Positions 9,758-21,607 of a DNA stretch of 64,000 bases are shown in pieces. Numbering within the stretch: position 1 is the stretch's first letter; the number at the start of each line of letters is the position of its first letter. The position numbers and the translations under genes are program-made. Source of the DNA: Leucocoprinus leucothites (taxonomy: Eukaryota; Basidiomycota; Agaricomycetes; Agaricales; Agaricaceae); NCBI GenBank assembly GCA_013368445.1, contig JAACJO010000006.1, positions 434,001 to 498,000 on the forward strand, in the 5' to 3' direction. The notes below the pieces were generated by a model. That model saw only the letters and a list, made by a program, of their open reading frames with translations, was not told the origin of the DNA and did no database searches.

Positions 9758-12427
9758 TCACTGGTATGTACAACAATCAGAGCCGTGACTGAAGAGGTCG
9801 TATAAACACTTACACCGCTGCCAGAAGCCTCGACATGCAACGAAATGGTCGGACCGCCTCTCAGAATATCCACAATACGAGGATACCTCACTGCAGTTCG
9901 CACTGCACTCGCAAGAGCGCGTGGCCCGCAAACTAGAAACCAAAACAGTGTAAGAGTCTGCCTCCAATCCTGACCACCTGCTTATCGCAACATACCGTTC
10001 ACAGACATATTATCCCTTGCCAGGGCTACCTCATTTTTCAACAGCTCGTCAAAATTAGCTCTGCTTCGATGAATCTGAATAGGCAATGCGAGGAAATCTC
10101 GGCTTCCTGGACGTGGTGGGGAAATGCTGCCACTGCTACCACTATCACTTCCACTACCAGCGCCCTGTTTCGGGATGTCGTCCAGTTTCAAAGTGTCCGC
10201 ATCTTCGACGGACTTTTCATCCTGAGCAGATGTGGAATCCTCGCTAAGGACTTCCTGAACCTCTTTTGTCATATTGTTTTGCTCCCCTGTTTTGGCGGAA
10301 CCGGTAATGAAGAGGTGAACGTTAATAATAATGTTGACGGGAAGATTTCGGAGGGTGGATAAAAGTTCGGATCGAATCCAAGAGATTTTATCTATAATCC
10401 ACCGGCCAATCAATTCGAACCCCGCATCGAAGCAGTTGTACCCGAGCTCACCAAAATGACGAACTGTCCAGACAAATGTAAGTCTCCTACATGCCGCTCC
10501 GTCTTTCTTCGTTCGTCTGAAGGAAAAGCATAATGAGGTTTCGGCAGTTACAGGTCATTTCAGCCACTCACTGGATGAGGTCAGCAAACAGAGGTAACGT
10601 AAATCCAACGCCTGACCCTCCAGCAATCAATAATACCGAGTCATAGCCCACCAACACAGGTGGGGAGTTATAAGGCCCATCGAGGAATATGTTTAAATCT
10701 TTCTCTCCGTCGATGTAGGGTAGCAATCGTTTTGTGAGTCCAGAGCGAATCCGCATGCAAAACTTTAATTCCCCTGTCTCTGATTTTGCGTCATTACCGG
10801 CATCTGGATCGTTGCTGTATGTAGAGATGGTCGCGATGGTGAAAGGGTGGGCTTCAAATGGCGATGCAGAAACTCCCGGGAAGGAGAGATAGACGTTTTG
10901 ACCTGGGCGCCAATAGAAGAAGCGGGGCCTTGGCACGGTCAAAAGGATGAAATCGGCCGAGAGAAGTTCAACCCGTGGTTTTACAACAGTAAACACGCGG
11001 GCACTGAACTTTCTCGACATGCCTAGCGCTGATGCCGACGGCGTGGCGCCCCTTGTGACGGTCGACAAGGTAATTCGAATGAGGCGAAGGGCACGGTCGA
11101 GACCCCAGAGCAGGATGGCAGGCCAAACGAACTGACCAAAACTGCATTTGGGATGGTGAGTGCGGTCATTCCATGTTATGATAGTTAGATGTATGCTTAC
11201 TAAAGGCTGCCAGCATGAATGTACACGGAAAAGACGCAGATGACTCCTAATACAAGATGGGTGATCAGGAAAAATTCGTATGCTCTATCTCTGATGGGTC
11301 GGATAGAAATAATGGATAAAAGGGTCAGAGCTGTGGCAGCTACAGGGCCGGCTCGCATCGCTGGTACAGTTATTGCAATGGACCCTGAAAGCCTAAAGGA
11401 TCGTTGGTCAATATTTGCATCCGTTTTTTTCAAGATAATGGTCAGACTTACCCAAGTTGTATCTATAACATAGCGTCGAGGTGAGTCGTTTCAACATCGA
11501 AACTACTAGAAACGCTCAAGAAGTTGAAGACGCACCCTCGCTCCAGCGTGGGTCCCTATTAGGACCAACATTACTCGTGCGACTATCCGGTGGAGGCAGA
11601 CAAGCTCATTTTTGTTGTCAGCTATCAGTTTTTCTTTTTCGTCCTCGCAGAAATGTGTTACTCACTTTATCGAGGCCTACTCCTGTCAGATCTAACTCGA
11701 GTCACTTCAAGTCAGTTCCTTGTATCCTATCCCCACAGTGTCAAAAAGAAACTAACAAGAAATGATATTATTCTTCATCCCCAGCGCCACAAGGAGAGGA
11801 AATTGTATCGCAGCAGTCGTTCCAGCAATATTTGCATAGTAACTGGGGTCAAATTTGACACCTTTGGTCGAGGTTGCTGAGTAGTGTATAAGATTTGATC
11901 ACTCTTTACTGTTCGTCGACTACGGCAGACTTACTGTTGACTAGGACCCAAGTGAAACAGGTAGCAGCGTATACCGCCGTAAGCACAACTTCCGCAATAT
12001 TCCACGAATATGATTGCCCAATGGGTATGGTCCAACGAAACGATAACGCACGGAACGTATTCACTGCAGCGCATGGTATTCGCCAAAGGTTGATGGGGCC
12101 TCGGATTTCCTCCTGCTCTAGTCGTTCAAGATGGATCGAGGGTTCGACACCCTGAGTCTGAGTAGCGCCTGTTAACGCCCGCCTCTTGGACTGCCGGCGG
12201 TGGCGTCTATCACGATAATAACCAAGTCCGAGCCCGGCGATATTCGCAAGGGTGACTAGAAAAATGAGTGAAACGTGAAGATACCACACATTGATCGGAT
12301 ATGTGTGAGCATGGGCGACACGGATTGTACGATCTGGGTTTGGAGCTTGTGGGCCTACTGGGATATGGTATATATCGACCACTGTTGGCAGGTGGTTAGT
12401 GACGGGCAACGGAGGCGAGTCTGCCAT
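9758..12427 (-). CDS. Ferric-chelate reductase (FRE/NOX family), copy A
   Basis: Plasma-membrane flavocytochrome that passes electrons from NADPH through FAD and two hemes to ferric chelates outside the cell. I build ten exons on the minus strand: 11935-12427, 11757-11876, 11666-11691, 11536-11604, 11452-11462, 11201-11392, 10572-11141, 9996-10486, 9814-9932 and 9758-9760, keeping frame throughout for about 697 residues. An N-terminal membrane segment precedes the ferric-reductase membrane domain; heme-type histidines sit in CLHRIVARV, GTHAGAR and VYIHAGSL. FAD binding is marked by HPFTIA, NADPH binding by LLIAGGSGVGFTLPL and the C-terminal VCGPRALA. Exon 5 is only 11 bases. The last splice puts TGA directly after GSG; without it the frame runs on for about 30 residues. 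A LINE insertion separates the gene from its likely iron-control site at 14124. Confidence 0.9.
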
Positions 12428-12534
12428 TGTTTTTTGGTCTTCAAGTGTTGCAATGGGTTTGCGTTGGTGGCGGTTGTGAGGAATAGGGACAACTGCTCGA
12501 GCACTTATTGGATTTGAGGAGACCTTTCGCAGGG

Positions 12535-12542
12535 TTTATATA
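12535..12542 (-). promoter_or_regulatory. TATA box of FRE-A
   Basis: TATATAAA on the minus strand about 110 bases before the FRE-A start. The same motif at the same distance stands before FRE-C (about 50022-50029), and a related one stands before FRE-B (about 46295). The LINE inserted only about 40 bases further upstream. Confidence 0.6.
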
Positions 12543-12570
12543 GGTGTTCACGGCTCGTGTTCAATGAGCC

Positions 12571-13784
12571 CCAACCAGTATCTTTTTTTTTGTTTTGGAG
12601 CATACCCGCTAGCCATGTTAGCTCTCAAATCTCGCTATAACTGAGTTTACATACTCTTCCCGGGGAAATGCTTTGCGCACCTCCGGCGTTGTGTCGGGTA
12701 GTGTGGGGTTCTGGTTTTATTTATCTCCTGTCATATACCCACTAAAACCCCGGGTTTCTTATACCAATCTGAGCCAATCTGGTGGTTTACTTGCTTCTTC
12801 GTGCAATATGTTGGACTAGGTTTCCCTAACTAGTTTGTCTGAGATCTCCTTGCAAAAATTCCTTTCGTTGGTTTGAATATAATCCAACTTGTCCTCAGGA
12901 GTCGGCTTGAGTTTGTTTTCAAGCTGTCTTTTTATTGATGCCTTGGCCGTTTGGCTCTCGTTGTCGTGTTCGATGACCCTTGTGCAGCCCGTTGTCCAGA
13001 CGATATATGTCGTTTGTGAGGTCAAGATTTGATAGAGCCTGGTATTCCTTTGGTTTGTTTTTCCTTCCTCGTTCTTGAAAGTCCTCGAGGCGCATCCAAG
13101 GAATTCTCCATAGCTGGGTTTGCTCCGTTGTGTATTTCCCCAGGTAAAGGGCGCCCCTGTAAGGGCTACTGTAAGCGTCCTATGGATACAACATGAGCTA
13201 TTTTCCCCACTTTCAGGGAAATCGACCCGCAGTGGATTTTGTCCTCTCAGACCAGGAGGGGGACTACCCGTAGCCGCCACGGCGGCTCACCTCCTCAGGC
13301 TTCCCATTCCCCTACTAGTGCTTCGTTTGATACCATAAGGCCTCGTACGGATCCGCTCTAGTAGGAATCCACTCCTTTGCCACGTCACAACCGCACTCGT
13401 GAACGATACGCTATTTGAGTTCTGCGCTGACCAGTGAAGATAAGTGATCCGTCATATAAATAGATGTGGACGGCAGCGCGGATCAAAGAATGTCATGGTG
13501 GGAGACTCAGGGCCAAGCGCGACTAACCACCATCCTCTGGTCAAAATACCCCTGGCCTTTGGGTGCGTTAAGCTAGAGAAAGGGGAGGCGAGGGGAGTCC
13601 TGCCACAGTTTTGACTGATGGGTTTTAAAGGCATTTCCCCTTCTGATTTTTTATCCGGAAATACATGGGGTATTGTTCGAAATCGCCCAATTTTATCCGT
13701 TTTTGATCAGGCCTAGTGCCGCTAATTCGGTCCCATGAGAAGGCCATCGGAAAGGCCTCGGACCTGTCAGTCCAGCTGGTATCT
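12571..13784 (-). mobile_element. 5'-truncated Tad-like LINE with target-site duplication
   Basis: Against the matching FRE-C upstream DNA, about 1190 bases (12583-13772) are extra here. They are flanked by imperfect 12-base copies of the target: CCAACCAGTATC at 12571-12582 and CCAGCTGGTATC at 13773-13784. On the minus strand the element ends in an A-run (T-run at 12583-12591). It encodes a 154-codon frame, 13280-12816, with RLYQILTSQTTYIVW and RVIEHDNESQTAK, which resembles the far C-terminal part of basidiomycete LINE ORF2 proteins as I know them. No reverse transcriptase part is present, so it is a dead 3' fragment made by target-primed insertion. Confidence 0.75.
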
Positions 13785-15163
13785 TCCAGTGTGTATTAAT
13801 ACCGAACATGGTCCACATTGAAACTAAACGCCATCTGGTAAGACAGCTAGTAGTTTCATAACGGCCTAGTGGCTACTTCTCGATCCACAACAGAAATACT
13901 TTGTGATTTCAAAGGTGATTTCCTTGAGACTGTCAAGAAACGACCAATGCCGAAAGCGACATTTGACAGTGGTAAGCCAATAGGTCCATATAGTGGTGCA
14001 CACCGTACATATCCAGTTCGATCCTTGGCTTTGGACTCCATCTCGTTTTCTCCATTCATCGCGGCATCAGGGGCGTAGCGGTTAATTATGGTGTACAAGT
14101 TTCTTGAATGGTCGGAGGGCATCTTATCTGATTAGTGAGCTGCAGCTGTGAGAGAAAATGGGCTGGACTAGATTTAGCTCGTGCAATGGGAAATTCTTGG
14201 ATGCTTCGGCATCAGGGAGAGGGAAGAGTGCATGATATTATAAACATGGTACCACGTTCCGAGTCTGGAATAGGATTGTAATATGGACGGTCCCTTCATG
14301 GTGTCATGTACTTAAGTAAAATCGGGAGAGCAAAACTTACTACAACTATGTACACTCTGTTTTGGATATGTTTGGCTTTGATATAATTTCAGAGCCCTGA
14401 CAATGGCTTTACAGTGGTTACCTTGTAATTAGGACCGGAGCGGTGAGGTTGATAGGTAAGCTTAAATGAATGATTCTCTCCGGCTCGAGGGGGCCATAGA
14501 CTAAGCTACATTCTGGCCTTTTCGCCTCACACTCATAATCATTGTCGTTTGCCGATGCTTGACGCTCAAGATAAAGCGGCACCCACTGATGCCAGCAAGT
14601 CAAAAGTTCGTCCTAGAAGTCCCGTTACACAGAATATAATAGTCAGGTTGAGAACCTGATTAGCTGCTGCGGAAAGTTCCCCCTGACAGGGATTCATGTT
14701 GGAACTTGAAAATGTGGAGCTCTCAGGTATAGGTACAATATAAGTGAGTGATGTCATGTTAGAATGGAGGAAGCTGAGGCTGACAGAAACATATACGATA
14801 TGTATGTGCACGGCGCCGCCTCAAGAGTTTTGTACAAGCTCTAGCAGCTGGGGATTCATGTTGAGCGCTATGCCCTATAGCAATTGACTGTTTCCAGAAT
14901 TGCCATGTCCGACGAACCCGATGACATTGATCTGTGCATTCCCTGGTACCTCCCTTGATGCTCAGCACTCAGCCTTCTTTGGAGGTCGGTTGGTTGGTTC
15001 CGTCATAAATGTTTCCGTATTTGATGATAAAAGTCAGCCAAGCAATAGTAGTTGGCCAATAATCGTCCTCAGAACTTCAAAAACTTCAAAACTCGAGGCC
15101 GAAAGTTGGGCCGTCAACCTTATGGTTGGTTATCTTCGGTGAGGCTCGTTCGGGCATATCCAC
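13773..15163. repeat. Non-coding part of the FRE duplication, copy A
   Basis: This stretch matches about 50060-51500 upstream of FRE-C nearly throughout, with small indels. I see no convincing gene; short frames in it are not kept between the copies. At about 15163 the match to FRE-C DNA ends and an SDR fragment begins. It holds the iron-GATA site at 14124-14132. Confidence 0.7.
14124..14132 (-). promoter_or_regulatory. Iron-responsive GATA site (ATCAGATAA) upstream of FRE-A
   Basis: ATCAGATAA on the minus strand fits the ATCWGATAA consensus known for fungal iron GATA repressors (Urbs1/SreA/Sre1 type). The twin site before FRE-C is 50419-50427. Here the LINE moved it to about 1.6 kb from the TATA box, compared with about 0.4 kb in FRE-C. 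Confidence 0.55.
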
Positions 15164-15820
15164 TGTTGTATACAGACCAATGTTGTCCTTGGTTTGCGAG
15201 GCTGCCACTTATACTCGCTGTCATGATTATACTACCTGGTCTCCCGAGCTTCTCCGTCTGCTTTCCTGCCGTCTGGGCTGTGAGAGGGCCCGGGGGATGT
15301 TCACTTCCATCATCTGGTCACTTATCAGTAAAAATTATCAAAAATATAGATTGACTGGTCTACGCACCTCACGCACATCCTTGGCCAGATAATCTGAGCA
15401 ATGCACGCCACCCATGACTCCGGCATTCGCGAAACAGATATCTAATCTCCCTTCTCTTTTCACTACCTCTTCAGCGATATCCCACGTCTTCTGTCGACCC
15501 GTGACATCACCCGAAATATACTCCAGCCTCCCTTTCCCCTTCACCGTCGTTTCTTCCAAAAGACCAGGAATGTCAGGTAGGGCTTCGGCGTATTTTTGGG
15601 CTTTCAACCAAATATCGATAGGTGAAGAAGGGAGATCGATGCAATAGACCGTTGCCCCAGCCTCGACTAACACGAGAGCCATATCTAAGCCGATATTCCG
15701 CTGAGCACCTGTTATCATCGCAACTTTATCGGTGAGAAGGAATTGTCCGGGGTTGAATATTGAATGTGTCGGTGGTTATCCGGCGAGGACGTCGGCAACA
15801 CCAACGAGTGGTTCTCCCAT
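15164..15820 (-). pseudogene. SDR copy 2, truncated with early stop
   Basis: This matches the first half of SDR copy 1 (start codon 15818-15820, MITGAQRNIG, GRLDICFANAGV). CAA is changed to TAA about 15 codons after the start, and homology is cut at 15164 where DNA of the FRE block begins. The 3' half, including the YxxxK active site, is therefore missing. It keeps the RLD residues lost from copy 1. Confidence 0.85.
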
Positions 15821-16422
15821 GTCGATTGGTATATGGCGAATGGAAAGTAGCTCAGGCTGATGAGCCGGTCGTAAATTAGATCAAAACCCAGAAGCTTATA
15901 CCATGTGATGGAAAAAAGAAGGGCATCACTGCACATGTTTCAAGAGGGAATTGTCAGTCAGGTGAGGCAGCTACACCGGTCTTTGGCATAGCGAAGAAGG
16001 GAACCGACGTCGGGGCGCTCATGCCGACTAGCTATCTCCCCACCATAATCTGATTACGACTTGAGCACATGAGGAATGGCGCTTCCGAGGTATGGAGATA
16101 ATAATAACCCACCTCCCAGCGGGATGAAGGGCCCTCTGTGAGTAGTGGAATTTAGGCTTGGCATGCATACACTCCACGATCGTAATCAAGATTTTCCGAG
16201 GAGTTGACTTGCAAACCCAGTGGGGCGGGGGGTTTCTTTGGGAAGATGAGAACCTAATCAACCTCGCGTTCAGCAGCCGGAGGCCGCGGAATGGGAGATG
16301 GTGGTGGGATCGACAGTTTTTCTAGCGTAAAAAGCAGAATACACATGTTATATTTCATAATTACTTGGCTGGAGTCTTGGTCCAAGGACAAAAAGATCAT
16401 AGCCCACAAAGCTCAGACCTCT
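15821..16422. other. Intergenic DNA between SDR copies
   Basis: Matches 6970-7556 in the first copy of the block. No gene is seen. Confidence 0.55.
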
Positions 16423-17486
16423 TTACCAAGCGCGATGTCCCCCATCAACAATAATACTGCGAAAACGAGCGTGAGCAACATCAACGAATCGCCCATCTGA
16501 CAGGGGAGAGTGTTGAGGGAATGAGACTCACTCGCTACCAGTGCAAAACGTCGAAGCATCACTCGCCAACCAGAGCGTAACACCTCTCAATTCATCAGGT
16601 CTTCCAATCCTTCCGAGCGGGTTCTGTTCAGACCATGCTTTCATCAGTTCAGGTCTAGGATCCAAGAAATCCTTTGTCATCCTGTGTAATGAGGTGAGTA
16701 ACACCATCTGATGAACAATATGGGAGAACGTACTGTGTGTAAATATATCCGGGGCTGATGGTATTAACACGAATCTTCTTTGTACCGAGCTCGCAGGCCA
16801 TTGAACGAGCCATTTGCTTAACTGCGGATTTACTCGTATTGTACGCGACCCAGTGTTGTCCGAAGTTGGTGATGCTGCCACTCATACTGGCCGTCATGAT
16901 GATACTCCCTGGAATACCGAGTTTTTCCATTTGACGGCCCGCAGCCTGAGCGGTGAAGAGTACGCCGTCGACATTGACGTCCATGAGCTGGGTGTAGGCT
17001 TTACATCAGTGCACAAAGACGAGCCGGGATTCAGCAAAAGCGTGTACGGACTTTCCGGAACTCCTCAGCAGAGTACTCTAAACACTCCGCGCCTCTCAAA
17101 ATACCGGCATTGGCGATACAGACATCCAAACGCCCCTCTTTCTTGACAATATCTTCAGCAATACCCCACATCTGCTTCTGGTTCGTCATATCTCCACTGA
17201 CATACTCCAACCGTCCTTTATTCTTCACACCTAGAGCTAAATCAGGTAATCCTGCGACATAAGCTTGGACTTTAAGCCATCCCGCATCTGGAGAGCTGGG
17301 TAAGTCGAGACAATAAACTGTTGCGCCTGCTTCTGCTAGAGCTAACGCCATTTCGAGGCCGATACCGCGTTGGGCACCGGTTATTAGGGCTACACGGTCG
17401 ATCAAGAGGAAGGATGAGAGCGCAGTGCGTGCAGGAGGTGTATCGGACAGGGCAGCAGCGACTCCAAGAGGAGGGTTACTCGTCAT
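16423..17486 (-). CDS. Short-chain dehydrogenase/reductase, intact copy
   Basis: NAD(P)-dependent oxidoreductase of the classical SDR family, probably cytosolic. Four exons on the minus strand: 17052-17486, 16734-16987, 16532-16681 and 16423-16456, total 290 residues. The N-terminal extension of about 30 residues leads into ALITGAQRGIGLEMALAL (cofactor glycine motif). CLDLP follows with an acidic residue at the end of the second strand, which usually favours NAD(H). The active-site parts are CIANAG, IIMTASMSG and VAYNTSKSAVKQ (YxxxK). The end, IIVDGGHRAW, is typical of the sorbitol/arabinitol/xylulose reductase branch, but I cannot name the substrate. All splice sites are sound. It is the only undamaged one of four SDR copies here. 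Confidence 0.9.
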
Positions 17487-17787
17487 TGTGTTGGTTGAGA
17501 GTGTGTCAATTGTGTGGTGGGAATCGCAGTGTTATGTGAAAGACCTGAGTCGAATTAGGGGAATTATATAGTACAAGGTTTTTGGTGTGTGAAAGTCTAG
17601 GAAGGATAGGCCTCTCTCAGGAGGTCTGGGTCACGACCTTTTTGAGCTGTAGTGTTCGTGGAAAAAGTGTCGATTATGATAACTATACTTTTACAGCGAA
17701 TAAGAACCGTCTTCGTGAGTTATAAAAATAGTCAGAATTACAAGAAGAGGTCCATCCATGTCCAGACCCAGACCCACCTAGATAGAA

Positions 17788-18324
17788 TTACGAAGGCAAG
17801 GCATTAAAGTCCGACTTGCTCGCCGTGGCATCAGCTGCCATCCTCGCTCTCGCGAGTTCCAACAATTGAGGCCCCTGAAGACCGCCCGGTGGCAATTTTC
17901 CCAAAACTCCACGCTTCTCAGCCTTGGCTAGATGGACATTCCGTGACACGTATGGTCTGAGCTGAAAAGATTTGGCCGGAGAGCCGCATACCGAGTGTGC
18001 ATTAGTACCTTCGTTGTCTACCTGGTTGGGGAGTAGAACTCACCGGTGTGGACTCAATCTCAGAGATAGGAGGTGCTACGAACACACGAACTTTCTCATC
18101 CACCAAGCGGTATTTTGCCTTTCCACCAATGACATGTTTACCGGGTGCACCTGTCCGATGACCGCCTGGTAGAAACGCCTGTCGCGTACCTAGAATTCAT
18201 GTCAGTATTATGCCAATTATGAGCCCGTCGAAGCTTGCACACCCTTGTAGTAATCTTTGTTACCCCTCTTCGGGGTCAGTGGTTTCCGTGACGCCTTTGA
18301 GCAGCGTACGAGAGTGGCGAACAT
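17788..18324 (-). CDS. Mitochondrial large-subunit ribosomal protein mL41 (54S L27)
   Basis: Component of the mitochondrial 54S ribosomal subunit. Exons on the minus strand: 18243-18324, 18044-18189 and 17788-17961, giving 133 residues. The N-terminus MFATLVRCSKASRKPLTPK is basic and fits a mitochondrial targeting start. The family core follows: KRGNKDYYKG, LPGGHRTGAPGKHVIGGKAK, YRLVDEKVRVFVAPP and LKPY-like LRPYVSRNV. The mL41 call rests on the KRGN.. YYKGTR.. G and V.V.P pattern. The tail, rich in Ala and Arg, is fungal-specific. All frames and splice sites are intact, unlike the copy at 8.0-8.5 kb. The divergent neighbour TSR3 is reduced to a scrap here. Confidence 0.82.
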
Positions 18325-19000
18325 AACAGTAGAGTGTACAAACAAATTTGGGCGTTCTGTCGAAGTATGGCCACGGGTTCCCACGATAGACTTCCTTCAC
18401 GGTCCCGGGTCCATGAGCGGCCCGGGTAGGTTTGTGCGGCATAAATAAATAAATAAAAATTCATTATCAACGAACTCCAATTCAGTGCTCAATTTCTCGT
18501 GGGCAGGAAAACCGGCGGTAACTCTGGCAAATGTGGTAGATTCAGCCTTAAGCATCGTCCCACCTTCATGAACCCATGTACTGCCAAAATGCCGCCTTCC
18601 TTTCGCCACTCAAGCGGACTGAAATGTCCAATACTCTTACACTCGTGAGTCAATATCAGTCCGTTTGAGCCCATCAAATGTTGATACACCTCCAACTTAA
18701 AGAATGACTCTACAGCAACTTGGTCCTTTCATGATTGCGTGTATATCACCTGGCGATCCTTATCGATAGAGTCATAGCGTTCAAGCCTGGGCGTGCCTTC
18801 GAAGTTTTATCAAGTTTTTTCCCTCGCTCTGTCCGAGCCTGTCGTCGCCGTACTTAAATGCTCATAAGTAAGTGCATGTGACCCCATGAGCGCTTCTCGG
18901 ATGCCCAAAAGCTGTGTTTCCTACATTCCAACTTTCTTGTCCCACCCCTTCGAGTTCCTTCGATCCACTTCCTACCAGTGCACTGAGCACCGTGATCATA
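18325..19000. other. Intergenic region with TSR3 scrap and AAAT repeat
   Basis: About 18499-18540 matches the start of the TSR3 relic at 8667, but its ATG has become GTG, and the match ends near 18540. A short AAAT-type repeat lies at about 18441-18460. Nothing else is recognisable before the NACHT-1 start. Confidence 0.55.
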
Positions 19001-21230
19001 ATGTTCCGCGAGGCCCATGACTTTGTGTTTATTGGTCACCAAACGAACTATTTAAACAGTGAAATCGGTGAGCAGTCTAGACTGCTTTAGCTGATTTGTG
19101 ATACCGACTCTTGTCCTCAGGTATAGATACCATCCTAGCCGCTTCTACACCAGAAGCAGCTGTCGACGCAGGAGAACGAGATTACGATCCAACATGCTAC
19201 CCCGGCACACGCGAGCAATATATCAAAGACATCACCAACTGGGCAACTACTGGTGACAGCGACCAGTTGCCGATCTGTTGGATGAAGGGGCCAGCTGGTG
19301 TCGGGAAATCCGCAATAGCCCAAACTTGTGCCAAAGCTATGAAGGACTCTGGCCACCTTGGCGCGGCTTTCTTCTTCTCCGTCAATGGGCGCCGAAAGGA
19401 CCATACTCGTTTTTTCCCCACCCTCGCATACCAACTCGCGACAACCCTCCCCGGCTATCGCGAAGTTGTCAATCGACGGGTCTCAAAGGACAAAACCCTC
19501 GTCACGAAAACAATGTTGTCCCAGTTTGAGTCATTGATTGTCGAGCCACTGCGGGAATTGAGGGAGCAGGGAAGAGAGATACGAAGAAGACCGATTTTCA
19601 TTGATGGCCTGGACGAATGTGGGAGCCAGGACGCTCAGGCAGAGATCATCAAACTCATCGCTGCCTCGGTGCAGGCCAAATCGACACCCTTCTGCTGGGC
19701 TATATTTAGCCGGGCTGAGCCACGCATTACCTCCACATTCGCACTTGCTCACATATCCCCCCTTTGCCAAGCTGTATACCTCCCGATCTCCCGCGACACG
19801 GACCAGGATATTGAACTTTATTTCCGTGATGGCTTCAAAAACATGCTTCAACAACGAAACATGGCGCTGTCTTCACCATGGCCCACCGAAGAGGATATCA
19901 AGAAGCTTGTGGATGCTGCGGCGGGCTTGTTCGCTTATGCGGCCACTGTTCTGCGCTTCATCGACAAACATTCATATGCTGGCTTCAACGAGACATTGCA
20001 AGCTGTTCTTGATGTCATAACAAAGCCCGGCTCCTGCTCACTTCCCATCTTTTCCAACCTTGACAAACTCTATACTCTCATCCTAGAGCGTATCCCAGAT
20101 GACATCCTCCACCCAATGAAAGTGCTGTTAAACTGGATGGTTCTTGGTGACTGGGAACTGCGTGGCTGGGATGTGGCACTTATCTGCAATATTATTGGCA
20201 TCTCGGAGGCCTCTTTCAAGAGCATATGCCACCATCTTCAGGCAGTTGTTGCCTACCAGGAGCCCTCGCAGTCCATTCGAGAGATCGCTCCGACAGTTGA
20301 CCTAGCACAGCCGTTCTACCGTCAGAACCTGTCACATGAGGTCATCTGTTCGCTCAGTGGTCAGCTCCTCAAGATCCACGGCACAATCTCTTTCCTACAC
20401 AAGTCATTCGTCGAATTCCTGAGTAGTCCTGCTCGCTCAGGTGCCTTTTACGCTCGATCCCCGGCCAGGGAAATCCGGAATCGCCAACTTCAACAAAGAA
20501 TCCATTATGCATCAGGCCATGTCATCAAGAGCTCGAGTATGTCCTCCTATTCTACACTGCCTCGCATACCCATATTTTATAGGGCTCGAACTAGCACCTA
20601 GAACAACCAGTTCTTCTGCTTTGCTGTCCTGGCCTCAAGGGAGCGAATTTGTAGATTCATATCTCACACTATATGTCTTGTGTTTTTTCTCAGACTCCTC
20701 CTTCTGGGCCTCGTCCGTATCCCAAGGCCTCTCGTCCCAGGTGAGGGAACTTGATTACCGCAAGTCCATGATTGCCGAAGGGATGTTTCTTGAACTTGGC
20801 TGGCATGTCTCTGATTGGAAACCTATTCGGGCGATGGAAGGTACCGTTTATAGGCGCATTCTGCCGGAAAAGTATGACCAATTTGACTTGGCGAAGTTCC
20901 GAGCGGTGCGTCTGTTCCCGATGAGAATGACAATTTTCTTACATCTTTCGGCACTAGAACCTCAAAAAAAATGAAGAAGCGGGGGTTATCAAAGCATTTC
21001 ATCCTCGCGCTCCCTCAATCTTTGCGTCCTTGAACAACCTGTACTCCCGACATAAACTGGGCAAAAATCATGGGCTCTACCAAGCTGGTCATGGCGAGAA
21101 GTCGGTGATATGGTATTGGGAGTATGACACAAAGAAGCGATATTTCCATGAGTTCCAAACGGTGGATTATGAGAGGGCGATGCGAGTTTACGAGGCGGGC
21201 AAGTTTAAGATGTGGGATGAATCGCCGTAG
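19001..21230 (+). CDS. Short NACHT-domain NTPase (NLR-like), NACHT-1
   Basis: STAND-class P-loop NTPase, the type that fungi use in allorecognition and immunity-like responses. I join four exons: 19001-19067, 19121-20536, 20583-20905 and 20958-21230, for 692 residues. Exon 1 gives a 22-residue start, MFREAHDFVFIGHQTN..., and the splice leads into GIDTILAASTPEAAVDAGER. CYPGTREQYI precedes the NACHT domain. Walker A is GPAGVGKSAIAQT (about 79-91), Walker B is RRPIFIDGLDEC (about 179-190), and FSRAEP is the sensor-like motif (about 218). No WD40, ankyrin or TPR repeats follow. The protein ends in a module with NNLYS, GHGEKSVIWYWEYD and YERAMRVYE, shared by all copies here. The last intron removes an apparent frameshift near 20950. 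The gene looks complete; its ligand and effector are unknown. Confidence 0.88.
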
Positions 21231-21607
21231 GTCCTGCCCTCTTGGGTTCTCGAGGTCTGGTTACCGCACGTACAATATTCATAGGTTAATTATTATTATT
21301 CAAACCCAATTACCACATTGCGATTTTACCCCATACTACCTCTGACTCTTGTCCTCGTCAGGTAGTTTCCAGGTCGGGTCCTGCCGACATGATCACGTAC
21401 CATATTCCTGTATTAACAGGCTCCTCACAACGCTCAATGAGTCCAATCATCGTGACTTAGCTCAACAACAGTAAGGCTAGCATAGTAAGACTGTTGGAAC
21501 AAGGAACAGGCTGGACGATGCGGTTTATCATATTAAATCATATAAAACCCAGGAAAAATACAGGCGTATGTAATATTGTACAATCCAATTATGTTCAAGC
21601 TTCAAGC

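Noticed and set aside
20940..20985. Apparent frameshift in NACHT-1 at an eight-A run
   Set aside because: A GTGCGT...CACTAG intron (20906-20957) is present at the same place in NACHT-2, NACHT-4 and NACHT-5 and restores the frame, so no mutation is needed.
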